Made by a program: the position numbers and the translations under genes. The notes under the pieces were generated by a model. That model was not told the DNA's origin, did no database searches, and saw only the letters and a program-made list of their open reading frames with translations. From Nocardia transvalensis (GTDB lineage: Bacteria; Actinomycetota; Actinomycetes; Mycobacteriales; Mycobacteriaceae), in assembly GCF_015477765.1 (NCBI RefSeq), contig NZ_JADLQQ010000007.1, forward strand, positions 434,001-498,000: DNA of 64,000 nt, in the 5' to 3' direction. Positions 35,638-43,717 of the stretch are shown here, piece by piece; position 1 is the stretch's first letter; the number at the start of each line of letters is the position of its first letter.

Positions 35638-35654
35638 CCCCGGCTGCGCCGGGG
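35638..35654 (+). terminator. hairpin after dop
   Basis: A 7-bp stem (CCCCGGC / GCCGGGG) with a 3-nt loop starts 2 nt after the dop stop and is followed by ATTGGGTTAT. Confidence 0.6.
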
Positions 35655-35781
35655 ATTGGGTTATGAAATGTGATCTGGGTTACGGGGCTGGGTCTCGGAC
35701 CAGGCTGCTGGCCGGTTGCGGCCGGGGCACATTGCGATGTAATCCGGCACGTTGTCACCGCTGCTGGGTAGTGTTGACGTA

Positions 35782-35808
35782 CGAGCATCGGATTTTCTCC
35801 GATGCTCG
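35782..35808 (+). promoter_or_regulatory. hairpin in the pup leader
   Basis: An 11-bp perfect stem (CGAGCATCGGA / TCCGATGCTCG) with a TTTTC loop ends 30 nt before the pup ATG. TTGACG at 35774 just before it could be a -35, which would put the hairpin over the promoter or in the 5' end of the pup-prcBA mRNA. Confidence 0.55.
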
Positions 35809-35838
35809 CCGATATCAGTACAGAGGAGGTCGGCTGCT

Positions 35839-36033
35839 ATGGCACAAGAGCAGACCAAGCGCGCCGGTGGCGGCGACGAGGACGACGACGCGGTCGGCGT
35901 CGATGCCGCGGGGCAGGAGCGTCGCGAGAAACTGGCGGAGGAAACCGACGACCTACTCGACGAGATCGATGATGTGCTCGAGGAGAATGCGGAGGACTTC
36001 GTGCGCGCATACGTTCAGAAAGGCGGCCAGTGA
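35839..36033 (+). CDS. pup: Pup, prokaryotic ubiquitin-like protein
   Basis: A 64-residue, acidic, intrinsically disordered protein ending in GGQ. The C-terminal Gln must be deamidated by Dop before PafA can ligate it to substrate lysines. The coiled-coil-forming stretch ([20 protein letters not shown], about residues 35-54) is the Mpa-binding part. GAGGAGG lies 9 nt upstream of ATG 35839. Its stop overlaps the prcB GTG by 4 nt. Confidence 0.97.
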   Translation: MAQEQTKRAGGGDEDDDAVGVDAAGQERREKLAEETDDLLDEIDDVLEENAEDFVRAYVQKGGQ

Positions 36034-36887
36034 CATCAGGTGACCCCATGCGGCTCCTCCACACGGGGTACGCCCTATCCTCTTTCTCCGAATACCTGCG
36101 TGAGCATGCCCCGGAAGTATTGCCGGGCAACGGTTATCGTCGCGCCGTAGACGCCGCCCCAGCCGGGGCGGCGTCGGACATCGCGCCGCACGGCACCACC
36201 ATCGTCGCGGTCAGCTACCGCGGCGGCGTGCTCATCGCAGGTGACCGGCGGGCTACCCAGGGCAACCTGCTGGCCAGCCGGGACATGGAGAAGGTCTACC
36301 TCACCGACTCGTTCTCCGCGGCCGGTATCGCCGGTACCGCGGGCGTGGCGGTGGAGATGATCCGGCTGTTCGCCGTGGAGCTGGAACACTACGAGAAGAT
36401 CGAGGGCGTGCCCCTCACCTTCGACGGTAAGGCCAACAAGCTGTCGAAGATGGTGCGCGACAACCTTCCTGCGGCCCTGCAGGGTTTGGCCGTGGTGCCC
36501 ATCCTGGTCGGTTACGACCTCGAGGCCACCGATCCCGAACGGGCCGGTCGCATCGTGTCCTACGACGTGGTCGGCGGCCGTAGCGAGGAGCGTTTCGGCT
36601 ACACCGCGGTCGGTTCCGGATCGAACTTCGCCCGGACGTCGTTGAAGAAGACCTACCACCGCGATATCGACGAGGACCGCGCCCTGCGCATCGCCATCGA
36701 GGCGCTGGCCGATGCGTCCGACGACGACACCGCCACCGGCGGTCCCGACCTGCTGCGCAATATCTATCCCACGGCGGTCGTGATCAATGCCGAAGGGGCC
36801 GAAGAGGTTTCGGACGAGCGGCTGGCCGAGATCGCGCGGACGATCATGGACGAGCGGGCGGCGGAGGAAGGGAGCGCACGGGCATGA
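36030..36887 (+). CDS. prcB: 20S proteasome beta subunit PrcB
   Basis: 285 residues. A propeptide of about 55 residues precedes the catalytic threonine T56 in [11 protein letters not shown], which autoprocessing exposes. The family motifs [14 protein letters not shown] and [14 protein letters not shown] are present. Heptameric beta rings form the proteolytic chamber of the 20S core. It begins at GTG 36030 inside the pup stop and ends overlapping prcA by 4 nt. Confidence 0.96.
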   Translation: MTSGDPMRLLHTGYALSSFSEYLREHAPEVLPGNGYRRAVDAAPAGAASDIAPHGTTIVAVSYRGGVLIAGDRRATQGNLLASRDMEKVYLTDSFSAAGIAGTAGVAVEMIRLFAVELEHYEKIEGVPLTFDGKANKLSKMVRDNLPAALQGLAVVPILVGYDLEATDPERAGRIVSYDVVGGRSEERFGYTAVGSGSNFARTSLKKTYHRDIDEDRALRIAIEALADASDDDTATGGPDLLRNIYPTAVVINAEGAEEVSDERLAEIARTIMDERAAEEGSARA

Positions 36888-37684
36888 CACTGCCGTACTA
36901 CGCGTCGGCCGAACAGATCATGCGCGACAAGACCGAACTTGCGCGCAAAGGCATCGCACGGGGCCGCAGTGTCGTGGTGTTGGTGTACGACAAGGGTGTG
37001 TTGTTCGTCGCCGAGAATCCGTCGGCGACGCTGCACAAGGTGAGTGAGCTCTACGACCGGGTGGGGTTTGCCGCGGTCGGTAAGTACAACGAGTTCGAGA
37101 ACCTGCGCCGGCACGGCATCCTGCAGGCCGATCTGCGCGGATACCAGTTCGACCGGCGCGACGTGACGGGCCGGATGCTGGCGAATATGTTCGCCTCGCT
37201 GCTCGGCACGATCTTCACCGATCAGCTCAAGCCGTTCGAGGTCGAGCTGTGTATCGCCGAGGTCGGGTACCCGGAGCAGGACCCGAATTCGGTGCTGTTC
37301 CGGGTCAACTTCGACGGGTCCATCGTCGACGAGCGCGAATACGTGGTGATGGGCGGCAACACCGATCCCATCGTGACCGCGCTGAAGTCGTCGTATCGGC
37401 CCGGCCTGGAGCTGAGCGCCGCGCTCGGCGTCGCGGTGGAGGCGCTGAAGAAGGGTGCCCCCGAGGGCCCGGAGAAGGACAAGCGGGTGCTCGGCGTCGG
37501 CACGCTCGAGGTGGCGACCCTGGAGCAGGCCCGGTCCCGCCGCGCCTTCCGCCGTGTCTCACGGGCCACCTTGGAAACGCTGCTGGCCGGTGGCACCGAT
37601 GGTCAGGCAAAGGCCGCGGAGAAGAAGGGCGACGACAAGCCGGAGCCGGAGACACCGTCGGCGGGTGACCCGTCGAATCCGTAG
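36884..37684 (+). CDS. prcA: 20S proteasome alpha subunit PrcA
   Basis: 266 residues opening [20 protein letters not shown], the gating N-terminus of actinobacterial alpha subunits. A conserved core ([20 protein letters not shown]) and a charged, probably disordered tail (about 240-266) follow. Alpha rings cap the beta rings and gate substrate entry under Mpa or Bpa. It is coupled to prcB by an ATGA overlap, and a very stable hairpin follows. Confidence 0.96.
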   Translation: MTLPYYASAEQIMRDKTELARKGIARGRSVVVLVYDKGVLFVAENPSATLHKVSELYDRVGFAAVGKYNEFENLRRHGILQADLRGYQFDRRDVTGRMLANMFASLLGTIFTDQLKPFEVELCIAEVGYPEQDPNSVLFRVNFDGSIVDEREYVVMGGNTDPIVTALKSSYRPGLELSAALGVAVEALKKGAPEGPEKDKRVLGVGTLEVATLEQARSRRAFRRVSRATLETLLAGGTDGQAKAAEKKGDDKPEPETPSAGDPSNP

Positions 37685-37693
37685 AGGTGTGAC

Positions 37694-37736
37694 CCGGATC
37701 CCTTGCACTCGCCCGTTCCGAGTGCAAGGGATCCGG
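37694..37736 (+). terminator. 17-bp perfect hairpin after prcA
   Basis: Arms CCGGATCCCTTGCACTC and GAGTGCAAGGGATCCGG pair perfectly around a 9-nt loop, starting 9 nt after the prcA stop. TCATTTCGG follows. It most likely ends the pup-prcBA transcript. Confidence 0.8.
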
Positions 37737-37844
37737 TCATTTCGGCTGTCCTCGGCCGGTCAGCGTCGCCATCTTCGCCGAAATCGTTGCGAAGACGTAT
37801 GCATTACCTCGCTCGCACAGCCACTTTCGGGCATGCCATGGCTG

Positions 37845-37850
37845 TAATGT
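37845..37850 (+). promoter_or_regulatory. -10 element of leaderless pafA
   Basis: TAATGT ends 7 nt before GTG 37858. It shows that pafA has its own promoter downstream of the prcA hairpin. Confidence 0.6.
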
Positions 37851-37857
37851 CGATGGT

Positions 37858-39216
37858 GTGCAGCGACGAATCATGGGGATCGAAACCGAATTCGGGGTGA
37901 CGTGCACGTTCCACGGTCACCGTCGGTTGAGCCCTGACGAGGTGGCCCGGTATCTGTTCCGCCGGGTGGTTTCCTGGGGCCGTAGCTCGAACGTCTTTCT
38001 CCGCAACGGTGCCCGGCTCTACCTCGATGTCGGTTCCCACCCGGAGTACGCCACGGCCGAATGCGACAGCCTGGTGCAGCTGGTCACCCACGATCGCGCG
38101 GGTGAGCGGGTGCTCGAGGAATTGCTGATCGACGCCGAGCAGCGCCTGGCCGAGGAGGGTATCGGCGGCGACATCTATCTGTTCAAGAACAACACCGATT
38201 CGGCGGGCAACTCCTACGGCTGCCACGAGAATTTCCTGGTCGTGCGGGCCGGCGAATTTTCCCGGATCTCCGATGTGCTGTTGCCGTTCCTGGTCACCCG
38301 CCAGCTCATCTGCGGCGCGGGAAAGGTGCTGCAGACCCCCAAGGCGGCCACGTTCTGCCTGTCGCAGCGGGCCGAGCACATCTGGGAGGGCGTCTCCTCG
38401 GCCACGACCCGCTCGCGCCCGATCATCAACACCCGCGACGAGCCGCATGCCGATGCGGAGAAGTACCGGCGCCTGCACGTCATCGTCGGCGACTCGAACA
38501 TGTCCGAGACCACCACCATGCTGAAGGTGGGCACCGCGGCGCTGGTGCTGGAGATGATCGAGGCGGGAGTGTCGTTCCGCGACTTCGCCCTGGACAATCC
38601 GATTCGTGCCATCCGCGAGGTCAGCCACGACCTGACCGGTCGCCGACCGGTGCGGCTGGCCGGTGGGCGGCAGGCCAGTGCCCTGGACATCCAGCGCGAG
38701 TACTACGCCCGCGCCGTCGAACATCTGCGCAACCGCGAACGCGATCCGCAGATCGACGCGGTGGTGGATCTGTGGGGCCGCACCCTGGACGCGGTGGAGG
38801 CGCAGGATTTCGCCAAGGTCGACACCGAGATCGACTGGGTGATCAAGCGCAAGCTGTTCCAGCGCTATCAGGACCGCTACAACATGGACCTGTCCGATCC
38901 CAAGATCGCCCAGCTGGATCTGGCCTACCACGACATCAAGCGCGGCCGCGGCGTCTTCGACCTGCTGCAGCGCAAGGGCCTGGCCAAGCGCGTCACCGAG
39001 GACGAGGCGGTCGACGCGGCCGTCACGACTCCGCCCCAGACCACCCGCGCCAAACTCCGCGGTGACTTCATCACCGCCGCTCAGGAGGCCGGGCGCGACT
39101 TCACCGTCGACTGGGTGCACCTGAAGCTCAACGACCAGGCCCAGCGCACGGTGTTGTGCAAGGACCCGTTCCGTTCGGTGGACGAGCGAGTGGATCGGCT
39201 GATCGCGTCGATGTAG
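37858..39216 (+). CDS. pafA: PafA, Pup--protein ligase
   Basis: 452 residues, a homologue of Dop. The active-site glutamates are in [10 protein letters not shown] (near 6-13), then [15 protein letters not shown] and [19 protein letters not shown]. PafA uses ATP to phosphorylate the C-terminal Glu of Pup and form an isopeptide bond with substrate lysine. It begins at GTG 37858 from a leaderless promoter and is followed after about 100 nt by pafB. Confidence 0.96.
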   Translation: MQRRIMGIETEFGVTCTFHGHRRLSPDEVARYLFRRVVSWGRSSNVFLRNGARLYLDVGSHPEYATAECDSLVQLVTHDRAGERVLEELLIDAEQRLAEEGIGGDIYLFKNNTDSAGNSYGCHENFLVVRAGEFSRISDVLLPFLVTRQLICGAGKVLQTPKAATFCLSQRAEHIWEGVSSATTRSRPIINTRDEPHADAEKYRRLHVIVGDSNMSETTTMLKVGTAALVLEMIEAGVSFRDFALDNPIRAIREVSHDLTGRRPVRLAGGRQASALDIQREYYARAVEHLRNRERDPQIDAVVDLWGRTLDAVEAQDFAKVDTEIDWVIKRKLFQRYQDRYNMDLSDPKIAQLDLAYHDIKRGRGVFDLLQRKGLAKRVTEDEAVDAAVTTPPQTTRAKLRGDFITAAQEAGRDFTVDWVHLKLNDQAQRTVLCKDPFRSVDERVDRLIASM

Positions 39217-39314
39217 AAATCCCGGCCTCGCTTCTGCCCCGTCCCTGGCCGAAGGCCGGGCAAAAGTGGGTATGGTTGCGCATCGATGCGGGGGTGCGCA
39301 TTACTCTCTATCGC

Positions 39315-40313
39315 GTGGCGATATCCAAGGTCGAGCGGCTGATGAATTTGGTCATCGCGCTGCTGTCGACCCGGCAGTTCCTGACCGCGGAGCGGATCCG
39401 TGACAGCGTCGCCGGCTACGAGGACTCCGCCAGCGACGAGGCGTTCAGCCGGATGTTCGAGCGGGACAAGAACGAACTGCGCGATCTGGGCATCCCCCTG
39501 GAGGTCGGTCCGGTCAGCCGCTACTCCAGCCAGGAGGGCTACCGCATCAACCGCGACGCCTACGAGCTGCCCGATATCGATCTGACCAGCGAGGAGGCCG
39601 CCGCGGTCGCGGTGGCCGTGCAGCTGTGGGAGTCACCGGAGCTGGCGAATGCCGCCGAGAGCGCCCTGTTGAAGCTGCGCGCGGCGGGCGTGCACGTGGA
39701 GGCGGATTCCGCGATGGCCTCGGTGCCCGCGGTACCGGCCCGCACCCGGGGCTCGGAGGCGGCGCTGGGCAAACTGCTGGCCGCCGTCGACGCCGGACAG
39801 GCCGTCCGGTTCGAACACCGGGTCTCACACAATGCGCCCTACCTCATGCGCGACGTCGAACCGTGGGGTGTGGTCACCCACCACGGGCGCTGGTACCTGG
39901 TCGGGCACGACCGCGACCGGGACGCGGTGCGCACCTTCCGGCTCTCGCGCATCGGCGAGGACATCACCGCCTACGGTCCCGAGAACGCCGTGCACAAACC
40001 CGACGGTGTGGACCTGCGCAAGATCGTCGCCCAGGTGACCGGCGGGGCGCCCGTGACCGGGTCGGCGACGGTGTGGGTGGCCGACGGCCGCGGCCAGGAG
40101 ATCCGGCGGCTGGGGGCGGTCGTGGAGGATCGCGAACTCGGCGGACGGCGGGGTGCGATCGTCGAGGTGCCGGTGCGCTCGCGGGACTGGCTGGCGCGCC
40201 TGATCACCGGGCTCGGGCAGGATGCGCTGGTGCTGGCCCCGGCCGACCTGCGCGCGGATGTGATGGACCGGCTGCGGTCGGTGCTCGAACGCACGGAGGT
40301 CGGTGCTTCGTAA
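39315..40313 (+). CDS. pafB: PafB, WYL-domain transcriptional regulator
   Basis: 332 residues with an N-terminal winged HTH (KVERLMNLVIALLSTRQFLTAERI), a central WYL domain with the canonical RWYLVGHDRDR (near 195), and a C-terminal WCX domain. With PafC it forms the PafBC activator of the RecA-independent DNA-damage response described in mycobacteria. GTG 39315 is chosen as the family start. Its TAA stop shares one base with the pafC ATG. Confidence 0.92.
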   Translation: MAISKVERLMNLVIALLSTRQFLTAERIRDSVAGYEDSASDEAFSRMFERDKNELRDLGIPLEVGPVSRYSSQEGYRINRDAYELPDIDLTSEEAAAVAVAVQLWESPELANAAESALLKLRAAGVHVEADSAMASVPAVPARTRGSEAALGKLLAAVDAGQAVRFEHRVSHNAPYLMRDVEPWGVVTHHGRWYLVGHDRDRDAVRTFRLSRIGEDITAYGPENAVHKPDGVDLRKIVAQVTGGAPVTGSATVWVADGRGQEIRRLGAVVEDRELGGRRGAIVEVPVRSRDWLARLITGLGQDALVLAPADLRADVMDRLRSVLERTEVGAS

Positions 40314-41308
40314 TGAGTAGTCGGCTCTCCACGCGACTGTCGCGGTTGCTGAATATGGTCCCGTACTTCCTCGCCAACCCGGGCATCAGCGCCGCCGAGG
40401 CCGCGGCGGACCTGGGTGTCACCACCAAACAGCTGATGAGCGATCTCAACCAGCTGTGGATGTGCGGGCTGCCCGGCTACGGCCCGGGCGATCTGATCGA
40501 CCTGTCGTTCTCCGAGGAGAGCATCGAGGTCACCTTCTCCGCGGGCATCGACCGCCCGCTGCGGCTGACCTCGACCGAGGCCACGGCACTGCTGGTGGCG
40601 CTGCGCTCGATCGCGGACCTGCCGGGCATGGTCGATCCCAGCGCCGCGCATTCGGCGATGGCCAAGATCGAGGCCGCCATCGCGGGCGACAAGGGACGCA
40701 GAGTGGACACCGAGCCGGTGGCGCCGGTCGAGGCCCCGGCGGTGACGACGGTGCGCTCGGCGCTGGTCCACAACCGCGCGCTGCGGTTGGTGTACTACTC
40801 GGCCAGCCGCGATGTGGTGTCCGAGCGGGTGGTCGACCCGATCCGAATCGTGCTGGTGGACAACAACTCCTATCTGCAGGCCTGGTGCCGGCAGGCCGAG
40901 GGCGTGCGGCTGTTCCGTTTCGACCGCATCGAGGAGGCCACCGAACTCGACGAACCGGCCCGCCCGCCCAGCCACGCCACCGACGAATCCGCGGCCCTGG
41001 ACCTGTTCTCCGACGATCCCGCGGTTCCGTTGGCACGGTTGCGGATTCGCGCCGACTACGGTTGGGTGCTGGATCAGTACCCGATGCATCGGGTGGCCGT
41101 CGCGCCCGACGGCAGCGTGGAGGCGACCATGCGGTTCGCCACATTGGACTGGATGGCGCGGCTGCTGCTCGGGTTCGGTTCCGGTGTGACGGTGCTGGGT
41201 CCGGCGGAACTGGTGACCGCCGTGCGTGAACGTTCCAGCGCGGCCTTGGCCGCCTACGACGAGGCCGGATACGAACAGGCCGTGATCGAGGAGGTCGGTC
41301 CCGCTTGA
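40313..41308 (+). CDS. pafC: PafC, WYL-domain transcriptional regulator
   Basis: 331 residues with the same layout as PafB: an HTH (NPGISAAEAAADLGVTTKQLMSDLNQL, about 21-47) and a WYL domain in which the motif has become NSYLQAWCRQAEG. It is the partner of PafB in the PafBC heterodimer. It overlaps pafB by one base and the reductase gene by four (TTGA). Confidence 0.92.
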   Translation: MSSRLSTRLSRLLNMVPYFLANPGISAAEAAADLGVTTKQLMSDLNQLWMCGLPGYGPGDLIDLSFSEESIEVTFSAGIDRPLRLTSTEATALLVALRSIADLPGMVDPSAAHSAMAKIEAAIAGDKGRRVDTEPVAPVEAPAVTTVRSALVHNRALRLVYYSASRDVVSERVVDPIRIVLVDNNSYLQAWCRQAEGVRLFRFDRIEEATELDEPARPPSHATDESAALDLFSDDPAVPLARLRIRADYGWVLDQYPMHRVAVAPDGSVEATMRFATLDWMARLLLGFGSGVTVLGPAELVTAVRERSSAALAAYDEAGYEQAVIEEVGPA

Positions 41309-42339
41309 CCTTTCGCGTGACGGTGCTCGGCGCCGGAAGCGTCGGCATTTTCGTGGGCGGGAAATTGGCGGCCGCGGGGGCCGATGTGACCTTCGTGGGG
41401 CGCCCGCGCCTGCTCGACGAGATCCGCGCGTCGGGCCTGCGCCTGACCGACCTCGACGGCGGTGACGATCGGGTGGCCCCGACCGGATTCCATGTCGACA
41501 CCGAACCCGATTCCGTGGCCACCGCCGATCTGGTGCTGGTCACGGTGAAATCCGCGCAGACAGCCGATATCGCGAAACTGCTGGTCGGGCGGGTGCGGCC
41601 GGGCACGGTGGTGCTGAGCCTGCAGAACGGGATCGGCAACGACACCGTGCTGCGGGAGAGCGTGCCGTCGTGTGTGGTGCTGGCGGGCATGGTGATGTGC
41701 AATGTCGTCCACCACGACGGCGGCCGGTTCCATCGCGGCACCGAGGGCGGGCTGGCCGTCGCCGACGATCCGGCGCTGGAGAAGTTCGCGCCGCTGTTCC
41801 GGCGCGCGGGCCTGGCGCTGGACCGCCACGGCGACCTGCGCCCGGTGCAGTGGGCCAAACTGCTGCTGAATCTGAACAACGCGATCAATGCCCTGTCCGG
41901 GCAGCCGCTGCGGGCGGAACTGGCGCAGCGCGACTATCGGCGCTGCTTCGCCTTGGCACAGACCGAGGCGCTGGCGGTCATGCGCCGCGCCCGCATCCGG
42001 CCGGCCCGGCTGACCGTGCTGCCGCCGGCGCTGATGGTGCGCTTGCTCACGACCCCCGATGCGGTCTTTTCCCGGCTGGCCGGGAAGGTCCTGGCCGTCG
42101 ATCCGGTGGCCCGCAGCTCCATGGCCGACGATCTCGAACTCGGCCGTAAGACCGAAATCGGCTGGTTGAGCGGGGAAATCGTGAACCTCGGGCGGATGGT
42201 CGGGGTGCCGACGCCGGTGAATGCGCGGCTGGTGGAGCTGATCACCGCCGCCGAGGGCGGTGACCCCCGCCGGTTCTCGGGCGCCGAACTGCTGGCACAG
42301 TTGCGGGCGGCGAAGGAAGGCGCGGACCGACACCGGTAG
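41305..42339 (+). CDS. ketopantoate reductase family (ApbA/PanE-like) oxidoreductase
   Basis: 344 residues. An N-terminal NADP-binding Rossmann fold (VTVLGAGSVGIFVGGKLAAAG) is followed by LVTVKSAQT, LQNGIGND and KLLLNLNNAINAL, with the lysine of the PanE active site. PanE reduces 2-dehydropantoate to pantoate for coenzyme A, but many paralogues have other substrates. It starts at TTG 41305, overlapping the pafC stop, so it is expressed with the PafBC genes. Confidence 0.8.
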   Translation: MTFRVTVLGAGSVGIFVGGKLAAAGADVTFVGRPRLLDEIRASGLRLTDLDGGDDRVAPTGFHVDTEPDSVATADLVLVTVKSAQTADIAKLLVGRVRPGTVVLSLQNGIGNDTVLRESVPSCVVLAGMVMCNVVHHDGGRFHRGTEGGLAVADDPALEKFAPLFRRAGLALDRHGDLRPVQWAKLLLNLNNAINALSGQPLRAELAQRDYRRCFALAQTEALAVMRRARIRPARLTVLPPALMVRLLTTPDAVFSRLAGKVLAVDPVARSSMADDLELGRKTEIGWLSGEIVNLGRMVGVPTPVNARLVELITAAEGGDPRRFSGAELLAQLRAAKEGADRHR

Positions 42340-42372
42340 CATCGGACATACCACAGTCTTTGGAGGTACTCG

Positions 42373-42633
42373 ATGGGTTCACTCAGCGCGACGCATTGGC
42401 TCATCATTGCGTTGCTGGTGCTGGTGCTGTTCGGGGCCAAGCGGCTGCCCGACGCGGCCCGGGGCCTGGGACGTTCGCTGCGCATCTTCAAGAGTGAGAT
42501 GAGTGAGATGCACAACGACGGCTCGCAGGCCACCCCGGCCAAGCCGCAGGAGCAAGCGCCCGCGGCGGAGTTGCCGCCCGCACAGTCGGCCAACCCGGCC
42601 CCGCAGGCCAATCCGGAAGCGCACAAGGCGTAG
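42373..42633 (+). CDS. tatA: TatA, twin-arginine translocase subunit
   Basis: 86 residues: a single N-terminal membrane helix ([19 protein letters not shown]) with the FG hinge, an amphipathic helix ([17 protein letters not shown]), then an Ala/Pro/Gln-rich soluble tail. It forms the pore for folded proteins together with TatC. GGAGG precedes ATG 42373, and TAGCAT (42337-42342) may be its -10. tatC follows within 90 nt. Confidence 0.95.
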   Translation: MGSLSATHWLIIALLVLVLFGAKRLPDAARGLGRSLRIFKSEMSEMHNDGSQATPAKPQEQAPAAELPPAQSANPAPQANPEAHKA

Positions 42634-42722
42634 CGAGTTCGTCGTTTTCCCCCGGGGTGAGGACACTCGTCCCGGGGTGAGTCTTGTCCGGGCGCCAGGC
42701 GATCAGCGAGGCATTCACATCC

Positions 42723-43715
42723 ATGCGCATACCGTTCGACCCCCGGCGCAGCCGGCGCAGAACCAATCCCGACGGCACCATGTCGTTGGTCGAGCATTTG
42801 CAGGAACTGCGGTCGCGGCTGCTCAAGTCGCTGTTCGCGGTGGCGTTGACCACGGTGCTCGGATTCCTGTGGTACGCGCACGGATTCCTCGGTGTCGAGA
42901 GCCTCGGCGATATCCTGCGCGGCCCCTACTGTGAGCTGCCCGCCTCGCATCGCGCGGAGCTGAGCCCCGACGGTTCCTGCCGACTGCTGGCGACCGCGCC
43001 GTTCGAGCAGTTCCTGCTGCGTTTCAAGGTCGGCCTGACCGCGGGTGTGGTGTTGGCGTGCCCGGTGTGGCTGTATCAGCTGTGGGCGTTCATCACGCCG
43101 GGGCTGTACCCGAAGGAGCGCAAGTACGCGATCAGCTTCGTCGCCGCGGGTGCGGCACTGTTCGTCACCGGTGCGGTGCTGGCGTACTGGGTCGTCGCGC
43201 ACGCGTTGAGCTTCCTGCTGGGGATCGGCAGCAATGTCCAGATCACCGCGCTGAGCGGTACGCAGTACTTCGGCTTCATCATCCAGCTGCTGATCATCTT
43301 CGGCGTGAGCTTCGAGACACCGCTGCTGATCGTCGGGCTGAACATGATCGGCGTGCTCACCTACGAGAAGCTGAAGAAGTGGCGCCGCGGCATGATCTTC
43401 GGCCTGTTCGTCTTCGCCGCCATCGTCACCCCGCAGGATCCGTTCTCCATGCTGGCGCTGGCGTTCGCGCTGACGTTCCTGTTCGAGGTCGCGGTGCAGG
43501 TGGCGCGGCTCAACGACCGGCGCCGCGCCCGCAAGGGTGAGGACTGGAGCAAGCTGTCCGACGACCAGGCCTCCCCGCTGGGCGGCCCGGGCGATGTCGG
43601 TTCGTCGGCACCGGTGGAACCGGCCCAGCCCGTCGGCGTGGCCGAGCCGGTCGGGCCGGGCAGCGCGCCGGAGAAATCACCGCGCCCGGTGTCGGATTAC
43701 TCCGATACCCTCTGA
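42723..43715 (+). CDS. tatC: TatC, twin-arginine translocase receptor subunit
   Basis: 330 residues with six membrane helices. The conserved N-terminal [17 protein letters not shown] and central [17 protein letters not shown] and [10 protein letters not shown] motifs bind twin-arginine signal peptides. The C-terminal tail (about 260-330) is long, charged and proline-rich. ATG 42723 begins at the basic N-terminus. A possible helY promoter lies in its last codons. Confidence 0.95.
   Translation: MRIPFDPRRSRRRTNPDGTMSLVEHLQELRSRLLKSLFAVALTTVLGFLWYAHGFLGVESLGDILRGPYCELPASHRAELSPDGSCRLLATAPFEQFLLRFKVGLTAGVVLACPVWLYQLWAFITPGLYPKERKYAISFVAAGAALFVTGAVLAYWVVAHALSFLLGIGSNVQITALSGTQYFGFIIQLLIIFGVSFETPLLIVGLNMIGVLTYEKLKKWRRGMIFGLFVFAAIVTPQDPFSMLALAFALTFLFEVAVQVARLNDRRRARKGEDWSKLSDDQASPLGGPGDVGSSAPVEPAQPVGVAEPVGPGSAPEKSPRPVSDYSDTL
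43706..43711 (+). promoter_or_regulatory. -10 element of leaderless helY inside tatC
   Basis: TACCCT lies within the last codons of tatC and ends 6 nt before the helY GTG 43718. Confidence 0.45.
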
Positions 43716-43717
43716 CA

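Noticed and set aside
39156-39314. Extended N-terminus of PafB
   Set aside because: The upstream 53 codons run back into the pafA 3' end and do not resemble the family, which starts at KVERLMNL. GTG 39315 is the natural start.
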